Shown here piece after piece: positions 1-8,894 of a stretch of 64,000 nucleotides of DNA; the stretch's first letter is position 1, and each line of letters starts with the position of its first letter. A program made the position numbers and the translations under genes. The stretch is from Amycolatopsis pretoriensis (GTDB taxonomy: Bacteria; Actinomycetota; Actinomycetes; Mycobacteriales; Pseudonocardiaceae), in contig NZ_FNUJ01000001.1 in NCBI RefSeq assembly GCF_900107925.1, positions 806,001 to 870,000 of the forward strand, given 5' to 3'. The notes under the pieces are model-generated. The model was not told where the DNA came from and ran no database searches. It saw nothing but the letters and a program-made list of their open reading frames with translations.

Positions 1-611
1 TCGAGGTTGCGGTTCACCTCGTCCATGGCCTGGTCCGGGACATCGGGGAGCTTGCTCGCGACGTCGGGGCAGTCGACCTGGGTGCTCGCCTTGTCCTTCG
101 CGCTGCCGGCGCGGTCGGGCTGGGTCGCGGGCGGGTTTTCGTCCTCTTCGCCGGTGTCGATGCGCACGACCGGCCAGAAGTAGGCGGACTTGTCGCCGTT
201 CTTGCACGTGGTCCCGGCCTTGGCCAGGCTCTTGTTGTTCGAATCGGCGTTCGTCGACAGGTTGCCGACGTAGTCGTGCAGGTGCTGCGCGCCGTTCTTG
301 ATGCCCGGCTGGGCGATGAAGTTGTCCGGGTTGAAGTGCTGGTTCTCGTTGCGCCCGCAGTCCACGGTGAACGTGCCACGCGCGCCCTTCTGCTGCTGCG
401 CCTTGTTCACGTTAACACCACTCGGCACCTTGGCGATGTCGAGAAAGAACGACGCGTCCGCGGGGTCGGCGCTTGCTTCGCCGGTGCGCCCGGCCGTCGT
501 CGCGACGACGATGCCGCCGACCGCGAGCGCGAGGGCGAGGCCGCCGGTCGCGATCTTGGTGCGGCGGGTGATGCGATGTCTGCCCGTGGCGGGGGAAGTT
601 TTCCGGGGCAT
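1..611 (-). CDS. Secreted DUF1996-type protein, 3' end outside window
   Basis: The reading frame runs from an ATG at 611 to the window edge, so only the first 203 residues are visible and the C-terminus is missing. An Arg/Lys-rich N-terminus and a hydrophobic stretch (residues about 21-40) form a signal peptide or anchor. The mature part contains GAQHLHDYVGN, which resembles the HxHD-FGN core of DUF1996 proteins, and FTVDCGRNENQHFNPDN. A good ribosome site (GAAGAAGGTG) sits just upstream. DUF1996 proteins are exported actinobacterial and fungal proteins of unknown catalytic role. The family assignment rests on the short motif only. The gene is divergent from the LacI-like gene. Confidence 0.65.
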   Translation of the reverse strand, partial: MPRKTSPATGRHRITRRTKIATGGLALALAVGGIVVATTAGRTGEASADPADASFFLDIAKVPSGVNVNKAQQQKGARGTFTVDCGRNENQHFNPDNFIAQPGIKNGAQHLHDYVGNLSTNADSNNKSLAKAGTTCKNGDKSAYFWPVVRIDTGEEDENPPATQPDRAGSAKDKASTQVDCPDVASKLPDVPDQAMDEVNRNL

Positions 612-830
612 GGTCACCTTCTTCGGTTTTTCCGGGCACGACTGGGAAAGCTGCGTGCCCGAGGGGAGACGCGCGGAACCCGGGGGAGTGCCACCGCGGG
701 CGCGGGAATCGGGGAACCGCGCCCGGTGTCACTGGTTCCGGCACTGGCTGAAACGGCCCCGGAAGCGGGCCGGTTCAGCGCGTTATCGTTTCGTTATTTA
801 TGGAAAGTGAAGGAAGTTCACGTCTACTCG

Positions 831-845
831 TGTGATCGTTAACAT
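831..845. promoter_or_regulatory. LacI-type operator-like palindrome at a gene start
   Basis: TGTGATCGTTAACA is an imperfect palindrome (5 of 7 positions match between half-sites, central CG) and closely resembles TGTTAGCGTTAACA at 38942. It overlaps the putative GTG start of the HTH-less LacI-like gene and could also act on the divergent DUF1996 gene, whose AT-rich promoter region (about 780-805) is next to it. The binding protein is unknown. Confidence 0.35.
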
Positions 846-1674
846 CCAGGCCATGACCGAGGACGACGCGGGTCCCAGAGGTTCCCTCCCCACGCGGCGC
901 CGGGGCACCCTCGGCGTGATCGCCACCGGGACCGCCGCGTCCGGGCCCGTCCTGAACGGTCTGCGCGCCGCCGCGCGCGAGCACGGGTACGCCCTCGTCG
1001 TCTTCGGCGTCCCGGGCCGCGGTCGGTCCGCGGTGCCGGCCGCGGTGGCCGGCCTGCTGCTGCAGGGCGTGTCGGGCATCGTGGTGCTCGACCCGCACCT
1101 GGTCGCCGAACTGCCCCCGGTCGCCGGTGTCCCGCTGATCCCGGCCGCGTCGGCCGACCAGTACGAAGGCGCCCGGCGGGCCACCGAGCACCTGCTCGAG
1201 CTCGGCCACCCGACGGTGTGGCACCTGGGCGGCCCCGAAGACGGCCCGATCGCCCGCGCCCGCGAGCGGGGCTGGCGCGAAACCCTCGAGCACCACGGCG
1301 CGGACGTCCCCCCGGTGGTCCGCGGCGACTGGTCCGCCCGGTCCGGCTACCGAGCCGGTCAGTCGCTGGCGGTCGAGCCGGGGGTGGGCGCGGTGTTCTC
1401 GGCCAACGACCACATGGCACTGGGCCTGCTGTCGGCGTTCCGGGAAACGGGAATGCGAGTCCCCCGCGACGCCCACGTGGTCGGCTTCGACGACGTCCCC
1501 GAGGCGGCGTACTTCGAACCCCCGCTGACGACGGTCCGCCAGGACTTCGAGGCGGCGGGCCGCCAGACGCTGGCAGCGCTCGCGGCCCGCATCGACGGCG
1601 TCCCGGCGCCTCGTGAGTCGGTGGAGGTCGAACTGGTGGTGCGGGAGAGCAGCCGCTGCCTGCGCGCGGGTTAG
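832..1674 (+). CDS. LacI/periplasmic-binding-type sensor domain lacking the DNA-binding HTH
   Basis: The 280 residues match the C-terminal effector domain of LacI-family regulators: GTLGVIATG at the first strand, a segment around 118-130 with an RRATEHLLELGH motif, VGAVFSANDHMALGLL, and VVGFDDVPEAAYFEPPLTTVRQ near the end. The family's usual length is about 330-345, and the roughly 60-residue N-terminal helix-turn-helix is absent. The frame is closed by a TGA at 808-810, so the HTH is not hidden upstream. The start is uncertain: GTG 832 is the longest option and ATG 853 is also possible. It may be a truncated regulator or a stand-alone sugar-binding sensor. It is convergent with the glycerol kinase fusion gene. 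Confidence 0.7.
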   Translation: MIVNIQAMTEDDAGPRGSLPTRRRGTLGVIATGTAASGPVLNGLRAAAREHGYALVVFGVPGRGRSAVPAAVAGLLLQGVSGIVVLDPHLVAELPPVAGVPLIPAASADQYEGARRATEHLLELGHPTVWHLGGPEDGPIARARERGWRETLEHHGADVPPVVRGDWSARSGYRAGQSLAVEPGVGAVFSANDHMALGLLSAFRETGMRVPRDAHVVGFDDVPEAAYFEPPLTTVRQDFEAAGRQTLAALAARIDGVPAPRESVEVELVVRESSRCLRAG

Positions 1675-1751
1675 GACCGCGCGGGCCGGTCGCGCCGCCA
1701 CCGCCTCCGCGCGTTCGAGACACGACGGGGGCGGCGGCTTTCCGGCGCCGG

Positions 1752-3701
1752 CTAGAGCGTGAGGCGGTCGCCGAGTTCGCGGATGTGGGTGGTCGTCCCG
1801 CAGTCGAGGTCGAGCTGGCGGCGGCGTTCCGCGACGAACGCGCGCCCGAGGCCCGTGCGGTCCGAAGTGGACATCGTGCGGCGCAGGTCGTTCAGCAGCC
1901 CGCGTTCCTCGCCACGCACGTGCGCGTCGATCACGTTCTCCAAGCGCAGCAACGCTTTCTCGAAATCCTCCGCTTCGAGAACCGCGAGAAGCTCGTCGGC
2001 GAAGGCGGTGCCCGGCGCGGAAGGACGGACGATCCGCTCGGTCGCCGTCGCGTGGGCGACCAGCAGGGCCGCCAGCTCCGCCACCAGCGCCGGCCGGTCG
2101 GCCTCGGTGTTGCGCAGGTCGCGCAGCAACTGCTCGAACCGGCGGTGGTCGGCCAGCAGCACCTCGACCAGGTCGGACCCCGGCGCCGCGGCGGCCGGGC
2201 CCGGGCGCATCCAGCCGAACGTCAGCTCCACCGCCTGGCGCCAGTGGCCGTACTCGGTGTCGCGGCGGGCCGGGTCCATCGCCGGCAGCCACTGCCCGGC
2301 CCGGTGCCAGTTGCGGCGCAGCCCTTCCAGGTCCGGCCAGTACCCGACGGACAGCCCGGCCGCGTAGGCCGCGCCGAGTGACACCGTCTCCGCGACCATC
2401 GGGCGGACCACCGGCACGTCGAGGACGTCGGCGATGAACTGCATCAGCAGGTTGTCGGCGGTCATCCCGCCGTCGACCTTCAGCGTCTTCAGGGCCAGGC
2501 CCGAGTCGGCGTTCATCGCGTCGACGACCTCGCGGGTCTGCCAGCCGGTCGCCTCCAGCACCGCCCGCGCCAGGTGGCCCTTGGTGATGTACGACGTCAG
2601 CCCGGCGATCACGCCCCGCGCCTCGCTGTGCCAGTGCGGGGCGAACAGCCCGGAGAACGCGGGGACGATGTAGCAGCCGCCGTTGTCCTCGACGGTCCGG
2701 GCGAGGGTCTCGATCTCGGGCGCGCTGCCGATCAGTTCCAGGCCGTCGCGGAACCACTGCACCAGCGACCCGGTGACGGCGATCGACCCTTCGAGCGCGT
2801 ACACGGCCGGCTCGTCGCCGATCTTGAACCCGACCGTCGTGAGCATGCCGTGGGTGGAGAGCACCGGCGTCGGGCCGGTGTTGAGCAGCAGGAAACTGCC
2901 GGTCCCGTACGTGCACTTCGCCTCGCCGGGCGCGAAGCACGTCTGGCCGAACAGCGCGGCCTGCTGGTCGCCGAGCGCCGCCGCGATCCGGATGCCGGGG
3001 ACGACCCTGCTGGTCGTGCCGTAGACCTCGGTGGAGGAGCGGATCTCCGGCAGCATCGCGCGCGGGACGTCGAAGAAGTCGAGCAGCTCGTCGTCCCAGT
3101 TGAGCGTGCGCAGGTTCATCAGCATGGTGCGCGAGGCGTTGGTGACGTCGGTGACGTGCACGCCGCCCTCGGCGCCGCCGGTGAGGTTCCAGATCAGCCA
3201 GGACTCGATGGTGCCGAAGAGGACGTCACCGCGTTCGGCGCGTTCGCGCAGGCCGGGGGTGCGTTCGAGCAGCCAGCGCACGCGCGGCGCGGAGAAGTAG
3301 GTGGCCAGCGGCAGGCCGCACAGCTGCCGGACGCGGTCGGCGCCGGGCTCGCGCGCGAGCTGTTCGAGCATGGCGTCGGTGCGGGTGTCCTGCCAGACGA
3401 TCGCCCGCCCGACGGGGTTGCCGGTGTGCCGGTCCCACAGCACGGTGGTCTCGCGCTGGTTGGCGATCCCGAGCCCGACGACCTGCTCGGCGGTGGCACC
3501 GGCGTCGGCCAGCGCCTGCGGCACGATCCGGGCGAGGTTCCGCCAGATCTCGACGGCGTCGTGTTCGACCCAGCCGGGCCGGGGGAAGTGCTGCTGGTGC
3601 TCGCGCTGGACGACCGAGACGAGCCGGCCGCGCGCGTCGAACAGGATGCACCGGGTCGAGGTGGTGCCCTGGTCGATGGACATCACGTACCGCTGGACCA
3701 C
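1752..3701 (-). CDS. glpK: Glycerol kinase fused to a C-terminal hemerythrin-like (HHE) domain
   Basis: Residues 1-~498 are a complete FGGY glycerol kinase ([15 protein letters not shown] phosphate loop, [17 protein letters not shown]) that would make glycerol-3-phosphate in the cytoplasm. The protein is 649 residues against the usual ~500. The extra ~150 residues follow an Ala/Pro linker and look helical, with spaced metal-ligand candidates: His519 in ADHRRFEQ, His550/Glu555 in AHATATERI, and His594/Glu598-Glu599 in AHVRGEER. This is the H...HxxxE...HxxxE pattern of hemerythrin/HHE domains, which bind a di-iron centre. GTG start with GGAGGTGAGCAC upstream. It follows gylR on the same strand; a second, normal glpK lies at 5654. 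The kinase call is firm and the HHE call is motif-based. Confidence 0.9.
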   Translation of the reverse strand: MVQRYVMSIDQGTTSTRCILFDARGRLVSVVQREHQQHFPRPGWVEHDAVEIWRNLARIVPQALADAGATAEQVVGLGIANQRETTVLWDRHTGNPVGRAIVWQDTRTDAMLEQLAREPGADRVRQLCGLPLATYFSAPRVRWLLERTPGLRERAERGDVLFGTIESWLIWNLTGGAEGGVHVTDVTNASRTMLMNLRTLNWDDELLDFFDVPRAMLPEIRSSTEVYGTTSRVVPGIRIAAALGDQQAALFGQTCFAPGEAKCTYGTGSFLLLNTGPTPVLSTHGMLTTVGFKIGDEPAVYALEGSIAVTGSLVQWFRDGLELIGSAPEIETLARTVEDNGGCYIVPAFSGLFAPHWHSEARGVIAGLTSYITKGHLARAVLEATGWQTREVVDAMNADSGLALKTLKVDGGMTADNLLMQFIADVLDVPVVRPMVAETVSLGAAYAAGLSVGYWPDLEGLRRNWHRAGQWLPAMDPARRDTEYGHWRQAVELTFGWMRPGPAAAAPGSDLVEVLLADHRRFEQLLRDLRNTEADRPALVAELAALLVAHATATERIVRPSAPGTAFADELLAVLEAEDFEKALLRLENVIDAHVRGEERGLLNDLRRTMSTSDRTGLGRAFVAERRRQLDLDCGTTTHIRELGDRLTL

Positions 3702-3705
3702 GTGC

Positions 3706-3897
3706 TCACCTCCATCGGATCGGGAAGGCTTGGTGCCGGCCGCGCGGGGTGGCCGAGCGAGGCGCGGGCGGTCGGTGCGGTGGGCGCAGGCGCCGCACGG
3801 GGGGTGCCGTCATCGTGGGGCCGGCCAGTGAGCCGCCGGGGCGTGGAACCGGCTGCGGCGCGGAGGCGCCTTCGCGGGCGCGCCGTGGGTACTTCAC
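3706..3897 (-). CDS. Small Pro/Arg-rich ORF between gylR and the glpK fusion
   Basis: A 63-codon frame starts at a GTG preceded by AGGAGGTGGCGAGC, a near-perfect ribosome site placed immediately after the gylR stop. Its TGA overlaps the ribosome site of the downstream kinase. The product would be [10 protein letters not shown]... and is rich in Pro, Arg and Ala with no recognisable domain. The arrangement fits a translationally coupled three-gene unit gylR-ORF-glpK. The alternative is a non-coding GC-rich spacer with a chance Shine-Dalgarno sequence. Nothing in the sequence assigns a function. Confidence 0.35.
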   Translation of the reverse strand: MKYPRRAREGASAPQPVPRPGGSLAGPTMTAPPVRRLRPPHRPPAPRSATPRGRHQAFPIRWR

Positions 3898-3911
3898 GCT
3901 CGCCACCTCCT

Positions 3912-4664
3912 TCACCATCGGGACGCGCCCAGATCCCGCGACACCGCGCGCGCCGCGTCGCGGACGTGGGTCAGCAGCCGCGGGATCGGGGTGCCGTCCG
4001 GTTCGCACACCCGGTCCGCCGGTCCCGACACGCCGATCGCGCCGACCACGATGCCGCCGTGACCGCGGATCGGCGCCGCGATCCCGGCCTCGCCGGAGAT
4101 CATTTCGCTGTTCTCCGACGCCCAGCCGGCCTCGCGCACCTTCGCACACGCCCGTTTGATCGCCGTCTGGGTGACCAGGGTGCGGCGAGTGTACGGCTCG
4201 AGGTCGGCTTTCAACGTCGTGTCGTAGGCCAGCAGGACTTTCCCCAGCGCGCTCGCGTGCAGCGGCAGCAGCGTGCCGACGTCGAGGCTCTGCAGGCTGT
4301 CGTCGGGCCGGAACACGTGGTGCACCACCAGCACCCGGCCTTCCAGCGGCGCGCCGATCCGGACCGCCTCGCCGCTGCGGGCGGCCAGCGCGTCCGCCCA
4401 GTTGATCGCCCGGGACCGCAGCTCGTTGACGTCGAGGTAGCTCGTGCCCAGGTGCAGCAGCGCCGCGCCGAGCTGGTACTTGCCCGTGTCGCGGTCCTGC
4501 TCGACGAACCCGACGCCCTGCAGCGTGCGCAGGATCCCGTGCGCGGTGCCCTTCGCCAGCTCCAGCGATTCGGCGATCTCTCCGACGCCCAGCCGGCCCG
4601 AGCCGCGCGCCAGCAACCGCAGGATCGCGGCGGCGCGCTCGATGGACTGGATCGGACCGGGCAC
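3912..4664 (-). CDS. gylR: IclR-family glycerol regulator (GylR-like)
   Basis: The 250-residue protein has the IclR architecture: an N-terminal winged helix (IQSIERAAAILRLLA, then a GEIAESLELAKGTAHGIL recognition region) followed by the effector domain (LHASALGKVLLA, GEAGIAAPIRGHGGIVVGAIGVSGP). In Streptomyces the IclR protein GylR represses the glycerol operon, and here the gene is divergent from glpF-glpK-glpD. The start is GTG 4664 with no strong ribosome site. A promoter (TTGTCG at 4700-4695, 17-bp spacer, TTAGGT at 4677-4672, minus strand) would start transcription at about the GTG, so the mRNA may be leaderless. An operator palindrome overlaps that -35. Confidence 0.9.
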   Translation of the reverse strand: MPGPIQSIERAAAILRLLARGSGRLGVGEIAESLELAKGTAHGILRTLQGVGFVEQDRDTGKYQLGAALLHLGTSYLDVNELRSRAINWADALAARSGEAVRIGAPLEGRVLVVHHVFRPDDSLQSLDVGTLLPLHASALGKVLLAYDTTLKADLEPYTRRTLVTQTAIKRACAKVREAGWASENSEMISGEAGIAAPIRGHGGIVVGAIGVSGPADRVCEPDGTPIPRLLTHVRDAARAVSRDLGASRW

Positions 4665-4692
4665 GCCGCCAACCTAACCCGACCGGCCCCGA

Positions 4693-4707
4693 TTCGACAA
4701 TGTCGAA
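4693..4707. promoter_or_regulatory. Putative GylR operator 1
   Basis: TTCGACAATGTCGAA is a perfect 7-bp inverted repeat around a single central base. It covers the -35 of the leaderless gylR promoter on the minus strand and lies about 40 bp upstream of the glpF -35. This position fits autorepression of gylR and control of the glycerol operon. Assignment to GylR is inferred from position. Confidence 0.7.
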
Positions 4708-4722
4708 CATCCACTTCGGTCG

Positions 4723-4737
4723 TTCGACAATGCCGAC
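4723..4737. promoter_or_regulatory. Putative GylR operator 2
   Basis: TTCGACAATGCCGAC repeats the first 10 bases of operator 1 exactly and differs at two symmetric positions on the right. The two sites are 30 bp apart, about three helical turns, so regulator dimers would lie on the same DNA face. It sits 10 bp upstream of the glpF -35. Confidence 0.6.
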
Positions 4738-4746
4738 CGGCGTCCG

Positions 4747-4775
4747 TTGACCCCTCCGCAACCCGAACTTAACTT
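4747..4775 (+). promoter_or_regulatory. glpF-glpK-glpD promoter
   Basis: TTGACC (4747-4752), a 17-bp spacer, then TAACTT (4770-4775) make a good housekeeping-type promoter. The predicted start is near 4782, leaving a leader of about 35 nt before the ATG at 4817. The GylR-like palindromes lie directly upstream. Confidence 0.65.
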
Positions 4776-4816
4776 TCACTCACCAGGGGGAAGAGCGGTC
4801 CTTTGTGGAGGAAGCA

Positions 4817-5638
4817 ATGGTGCGAAACCTCAAGGCCCACGGGCTCGTCGGCGAGATGGCCGCCGAGTTCGTGGGGACGATGATCCTCATCCTGTTCGGG
4901 TGCGGAGTGGTGGCGCAGGTCGTCGCCGCGGGCATCGGGGACCACGACAGCATCGCCTGGGCCTGGGGTCTCGGCGTCACGCTCGGTGTCTACGTCGCTT
5001 CGCGGATCAGCGGCGCGCACCTGAACCCGGCCGTGACCGTCGCGCTCGCGGTCTTCAAGGGCTTCGAATGGCGCAAGGTCGCCCCCTACGCCCTGGCCCA
5101 GACGGCCGGCGCGTTCCTCGCCGCGCTGCTGGTGCGCTGGAACTACACCGAGGTGCTCAACGCCAAGGACCCCGGCCTCACGATCAAGACCCAGGGCGTC
5201 TTCTCCACCCTGCCGGGTAACGGCACGCTCCCGGTGGGTGACTGGGGCGCCTTCCGCGACCAGATCATCGGCACCGCGATCCTCGTCCTGGTGATCTTCG
5301 CCATCACCGACCTCCGCAACACCTCGCCGGGCGCGAACCTCGCCCCGGTCGTCGTCGGCTTCCTCGTCGTCGCCATCGGCATGGCCTGGGGCACCGACGC
5401 CGGCTACGCGATCAACCCCGCCCGCGACTTCGGCCCCCGGTTCGCGTCCTGGCTCACCGGCTACGACACGGCGTGGTCCGACCAGTACGGCTTCCCCTAC
5501 TGGTGGATCCCGATCGTGGCACCGGTCATCGGCGCGGTGATCGGCGGCGGGATCTACAAGTACCTGATCGAGCGCCACCTGCCCGCCGGGGAACCGCTGG
5601 ACGCCATGCCCGCCAAGGACTTCGAGCCCGCCAACTGA
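4817..5638 (+). CDS. glpF: Glycerol uptake facilitator (aquaglyceroporin)
   Basis: This is an MIP-family channel of 273 residues with six predicted membrane helices and both NPA half-helices: SGAHLNPAVTVAL and GYAINPARDFGPR. The Asp after the second NPAR is typical of glycerol-conducting members rather than strict aquaporins. It would let glycerol diffuse across the cytoplasmic membrane, where GlpK traps it. ATG 4817 is chosen because GGAGG lies 5 nt upstream; the in-frame GTG at 4805 overlaps that site. First gene of glpF-glpK-glpD. Confidence 0.95.
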   Translation: MVRNLKAHGLVGEMAAEFVGTMILILFGCGVVAQVVAAGIGDHDSIAWAWGLGVTLGVYVASRISGAHLNPAVTVALAVFKGFEWRKVAPYALAQTAGAFLAALLVRWNYTEVLNAKDPGLTIKTQGVFSTLPGNGTLPVGDWGAFRDQIIGTAILVLVIFAITDLRNTSPGANLAPVVVGFLVVAIGMAWGTDAGYAINPARDFGPRFASWLTGYDTAWSDQYGFPYWWIPIVAPVIGAVIGGGIYKYLIERHLPAGEPLDAMPAKDFEPAN

Positions 5639-5653
5639 GTGAGGAGCACGCCC

Positions 5654-7171
5654 ATGCCGGACTACGTCGGCGCGGTTGACCAAGGCACCACCAGCACCCG
5701 CTTCATGATCTTCGACCACGGCGGCAACGAGATCGCCCGCCACCAGCTCGAGCACGAGCAGATCCTGCCCAAGCCGGGCTGGGTCGAGCACGACGCCACC
5801 GAGATCTGGGAACGCACGCGCTCGGTCATCGCGACCGCGCTCAACAAGGCCAACCTGACGCACGCCGATCTGGCCGCGCTCGGCATCACCAACCAGCGCG
5901 AGACCACCGTCGTGTGGAACCGCCGCACCGGCCGTCCCTACTACAACGCGATCGTCTGGCAGGACACCCGCACCGACCGGATCGCCTCCGCGCTGGAGCG
6001 CGAGGGCAAGGGCGACGTCATCCGCCGCAAGGCCGGCCTCCCGCCCGCGACGTACTTCTCCGGCGGCAAGCTGCAGTGGATTCTCGAGAACGTCGACGGC
6101 GTGCGCGAGGACGCCGAGAAGGGCGACGCCCTCTTCGGCACCACCGACTCGTGGCTCATCTGGAACCTCACCGGCGGCCCGGACGGCGGCGTGCACGTCA
6201 CCGACCCGACCAACGCCTCCCGCACCATGCTGATGGACCTCGAAACCCTCGACTGGGACGACGAGCTGCTGTCGTTCTTCGACGTCCCGAAGCAGATGCT
6301 GCCGGCGATCCGGCCGTCGTCGAACCCGGGCCGCTTCGGCACCACCCGCGCCGACGGCCCGCTCGGCGGCGAGGTCGCGCTCACCGGCGTCCTCGGCGAC
6401 CAGCAGGCGGCCACCGTCGGGCAGGTCTGCTTCCGGCCTGGCGAAGCCAAGAACACCTACGGCACCGGCAACTTCCTGCTGCTCAACACCGGCCACGAGC
6501 TGGTCCGCTCGAAGCACGGCCTGCTCACGACGCTGTGCTACCAGTTCGGCGACGACAAGCCCGTCTACGCCCTGGAAGGCTCGATCGCCGTCACCGGTTC
6601 GGCCGTGCAGTGGCTGCGCGACCAGCTGGGCATCATCAGCGGCGCGGCGCAGAGCGAAAGCCTGGCCCGCCAGGTCGAGGACAACGGCGGCGTCTACTTC
6701 GTCCCGGCGTTCTCCGGCCTGTTCGCGCCCTACTGGCGCTCGGACGCCCGCGGCGCGATCGTCGGGCTCACCCGCGCCACGACCAACGCTCATCTCGCGC
6801 GGGCCACGCTGGAGGCGATCTGCTACCAGACCCGCGACGTCGTCGAGGCGATGCAGAACGACTCGGGCGTCACCCTGGACGTGCTGCGGGTGGACGGTGG
6901 CGTCACCGCCAACGAGCTGTGCATGCAGCTGCAGGCGGACATCCTCGGCGTGCCGGTGTCGAAGCCGGTCGTCGCGGAGACCACCGCGCTCGGGGCCGCC
7001 TACGCGGCCGGGCTGGCCGTCGGCTTCTGGAAGTCCACCGACGAGCTCGAGCAGAACTGGAACGAGGACAAGCGCTGGGCGCCGTCGTGGACCGACGAGC
7101 AGCGGGCCGAAGGCTACGCGGGCTGGCAGAAGGCCGTCGGCCGCACGCTCGACTGGGTCGACGTGGACTGA
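5654..7171 (+). CDS. glpK: Glycerol kinase (standard form)
   Basis: The 505-residue FGGY-family kinase phosphorylates glycerol to sn-glycerol-3-phosphate. Landmarks are [38 protein letters not shown] and the C-terminal ATP site [19 protein letters not shown] 5654 has GAGGAG 7 nt upstream and is preferred over GTG 5639. It lies 15 bp after glpF and 24 bp before glpD, so the three are one operon. It has the normal family length and lacks the C-terminal extension of the other copy at 1752, to which it is clearly related along the kinase part. Confidence 0.96.
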   Translation: MPDYVGAVDQGTTSTRFMIFDHGGNEIARHQLEHEQILPKPGWVEHDATEIWERTRSVIATALNKANLTHADLAALGITNQRETTVVWNRRTGRPYYNAIVWQDTRTDRIASALEREGKGDVIRRKAGLPPATYFSGGKLQWILENVDGVREDAEKGDALFGTTDSWLIWNLTGGPDGGVHVTDPTNASRTMLMDLETLDWDDELLSFFDVPKQMLPAIRPSSNPGRFGTTRADGPLGGEVALTGVLGDQQAATVGQVCFRPGEAKNTYGTGNFLLLNTGHELVRSKHGLLTTLCYQFGDDKPVYALEGSIAVTGSAVQWLRDQLGIISGAAQSESLARQVEDNGGVYFVPAFSGLFAPYWRSDARGAIVGLTRATTNAHLARATLEAICYQTRDVVEAMQNDSGVTLDVLRVDGGVTANELCMQLQADILGVPVSKPVVAETTALGAAYAAGLAVGFWKSTDELEQNWNEDKRWAPSWTDEQRAEGYAGWQKAVGRTLDWVDVD

Positions 7172-7195
7172 GGCCCTGAGATGAGGAGGAACACC

Positions 7196-8884
7196 GTGAC
7201 CGCACTGTCCCCGTCCTACCGCGCGGACGCCCTGCGGAAACTGGCGCGCGAGGAGGTCGACGTCCTGGTCGTCGGCGGGGGAGTGACCGGGGCGGGCGTG
7301 GCGCTCGACGCCGCGTCACGCGGGCTCTCGACCGCGCTGGTCGAGGCCCGCGACTTCGCCGCCGGTACGTCCAGCCGGTCGTCCAAGCTGATCCACGGCG
7401 GCCTGCGCTACCTGGAGCAGCTCGACTTCAAGCTGGTGCGCGAAGCGCTCAAGGAACGCGGGCTGCTGCTGCAGAAGCTGGCCCCGCACCTGGTGCGGCC
7501 GGTCAAGTTCCTGGTGCCGCTGCAGCACCGGGTGTGGGAGCGCGGGTACATCGGTGCCGGCGTCACGCTGTACGACACGCTCGGCGGCGCCCGCGCGCTG
7601 CCGCGGCACCGGCACCTGTCCAGGCGGGGCGCCTTCAAGGCGGCCCCGGCGCTCGCGGACGACGCGCTGGTCGGGGCGATCCAGTACTACGACGCCCAGG
7701 TCGACGACGCCCGTCACACGATGACCATCGCGCGGACCGCGGCGGAGCAGGGTGCTTCGGTGCTGACGCGGGCTCGTGTGACGTCGCTGCTGCGCGACGG
7801 CGAGCGGGTCGTCGGGGCGAAGGTCGTCGACCGCGAGAGCGGCATCGAGTTCGAGATCCGCGCTCGCACCGTGGTCGCCGCGACCGGTGTCTGGAGCGAC
7901 GACATGGCGGCGGCGGCCGGGATCCCCGCGCCGTTCACCGTGCGGGCGTCGAAGGGCATCCACCTGGTGGTGCCGCGGGAGAAGATCGACCTCGACACCG
8001 GGCTGATCCTGCGCACCGAGAAGAGCGTGCTGTTCGTGATCCCGTGGGGCCGCCACTGGATCGTCGGCACGACCGACACCGAGTGGGACCTCGACCGCGA
8101 GCACCCGGCGGCGAGCCGCGCGGACGTCGACTACGTGCTGGAGCACCTCAACAAGGTGCTCCGGACGCCGGTGACGCACGAGGACATCGAGGGCGTCTAC
8201 GCGGGTCTTCGTCCGCTGCTCGCGGCGAAGGCGGCGGCGACGACGAAGCTGTCGCGGGAGCACGCGGTGGCGCACCCGGTGCCGGGCCTGGTGATCGTGG
8301 CCGGCGGCAAGTACACGACGTACCGGGTGATGGCCGCGGACGCGGTCGACGTGGTGGTCGAGGAGCTCGGCCGCCCGGCGCCGCCGTCGTGGACCGACCG
8401 GCTCCCGATCGCCGGGGCCGAGGGGTACCACGAACTGTGGGCCGACCGCGGTTCGGTCGCTTCCCGGACCGGGCTGCCGCTGCCGCGCGTCGAGCACCTG
8501 CTGCAGCGGTACGGCACGCGGATCTGGAACCTCCTTTCGCTGGTCGAGGAGGACCCTTCGCTCGGGGAACCGATCACGGAGACCTCGGAGTACCTGCGCG
8601 TGGAGGCCGTCTACGCGGTTTCCCACGAGGGTGCGCTGCACCTGGAGGACGTGCTGACCCGGCGGACGCGGATCTCGATCGAGGAACGCGACCGCGGGGT
8701 GGCGGCGGCCCCGGTCGTCGCCGGGCTGATCGCCCCGGTGCTGGGCTGGGACGCGCACCGGGCCGACCGGGAGGTCGCGAACTACCTGGCCCGGGTCGAG
8801 GCGGAGCGCTCGGCGCAGGAGGCACCGGACGACGCGGCGGCGAACGCCACCCGCCTCGCGGCCCCGGCGCTGCTGCCGAGCTGA
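7196..8884 (+). CDS. glpD: Glycerol-3-phosphate dehydrogenase (FAD)
   Basis: The 562-residue flavoenzyme oxidises glycerol-3-phosphate to dihydroxyacetone phosphate and passes electrons to the membrane quinone pool. The N-terminal FAD motif is VLVVGGGVTGAGVALDAA, followed by RGLSTALVEARDFAAGTSS and SKLIHGGLRYLEQ, all diagnostic of GlpD. The C-terminal domain (EAVYAVSHEGALHLEDVLTRR) matches the DAO_C helical domain. GTG 7196 follows GAGGAGGAAC and is preferred to ATG 7181. Last gene of the glycerol operon; it completes conversion of external glycerol to a glycolytic intermediate. Confidence 0.95.
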   Translation: MTALSPSYRADALRKLAREEVDVLVVGGGVTGAGVALDAASRGLSTALVEARDFAAGTSSRSSKLIHGGLRYLEQLDFKLVREALKERGLLLQKLAPHLVRPVKFLVPLQHRVWERGYIGAGVTLYDTLGGARALPRHRHLSRRGAFKAAPALADDALVGAIQYYDAQVDDARHTMTIARTAAEQGASVLTRARVTSLLRDGERVVGAKVVDRESGIEFEIRARTVVAATGVWSDDMAAAAGIPAPFTVRASKGIHLVVPREKIDLDTGLILRTEKSVLFVIPWGRHWIVGTTDTEWDLDREHPAASRADVDYVLEHLNKVLRTPVTHEDIEGVYAGLRPLLAAKAAATTKLSREHAVAHPVPGLVIVAGGKYTTYRVMAADAVDVVVEELGRPAPPSWTDRLPIAGAEGYHELWADRGSVASRTGLPLPRVEHLLQRYGTRIWNLLSLVEEDPSLGEPITETSEYLRVEAVYAVSHEGALHLEDVLTRRTRISIEERDRGVAAAPVVAGLIAPVLGWDAHRADREVANYLARVEAERSAQEAPDDAAANATRLAAPALLPS

Positions 8885-8894
8885 TCCGGCGTGC

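Noticed and set aside
775-2940. Long minus-strand frames over known genes (for example 721 codons here, 1149 codons at 13739-17188)
   Set aside because: They are antisense or off-frame to glpK and the AfsR-type gene, are Arg/Pro/Ala-rich and lack any domain. High GC content keeps such frames open.
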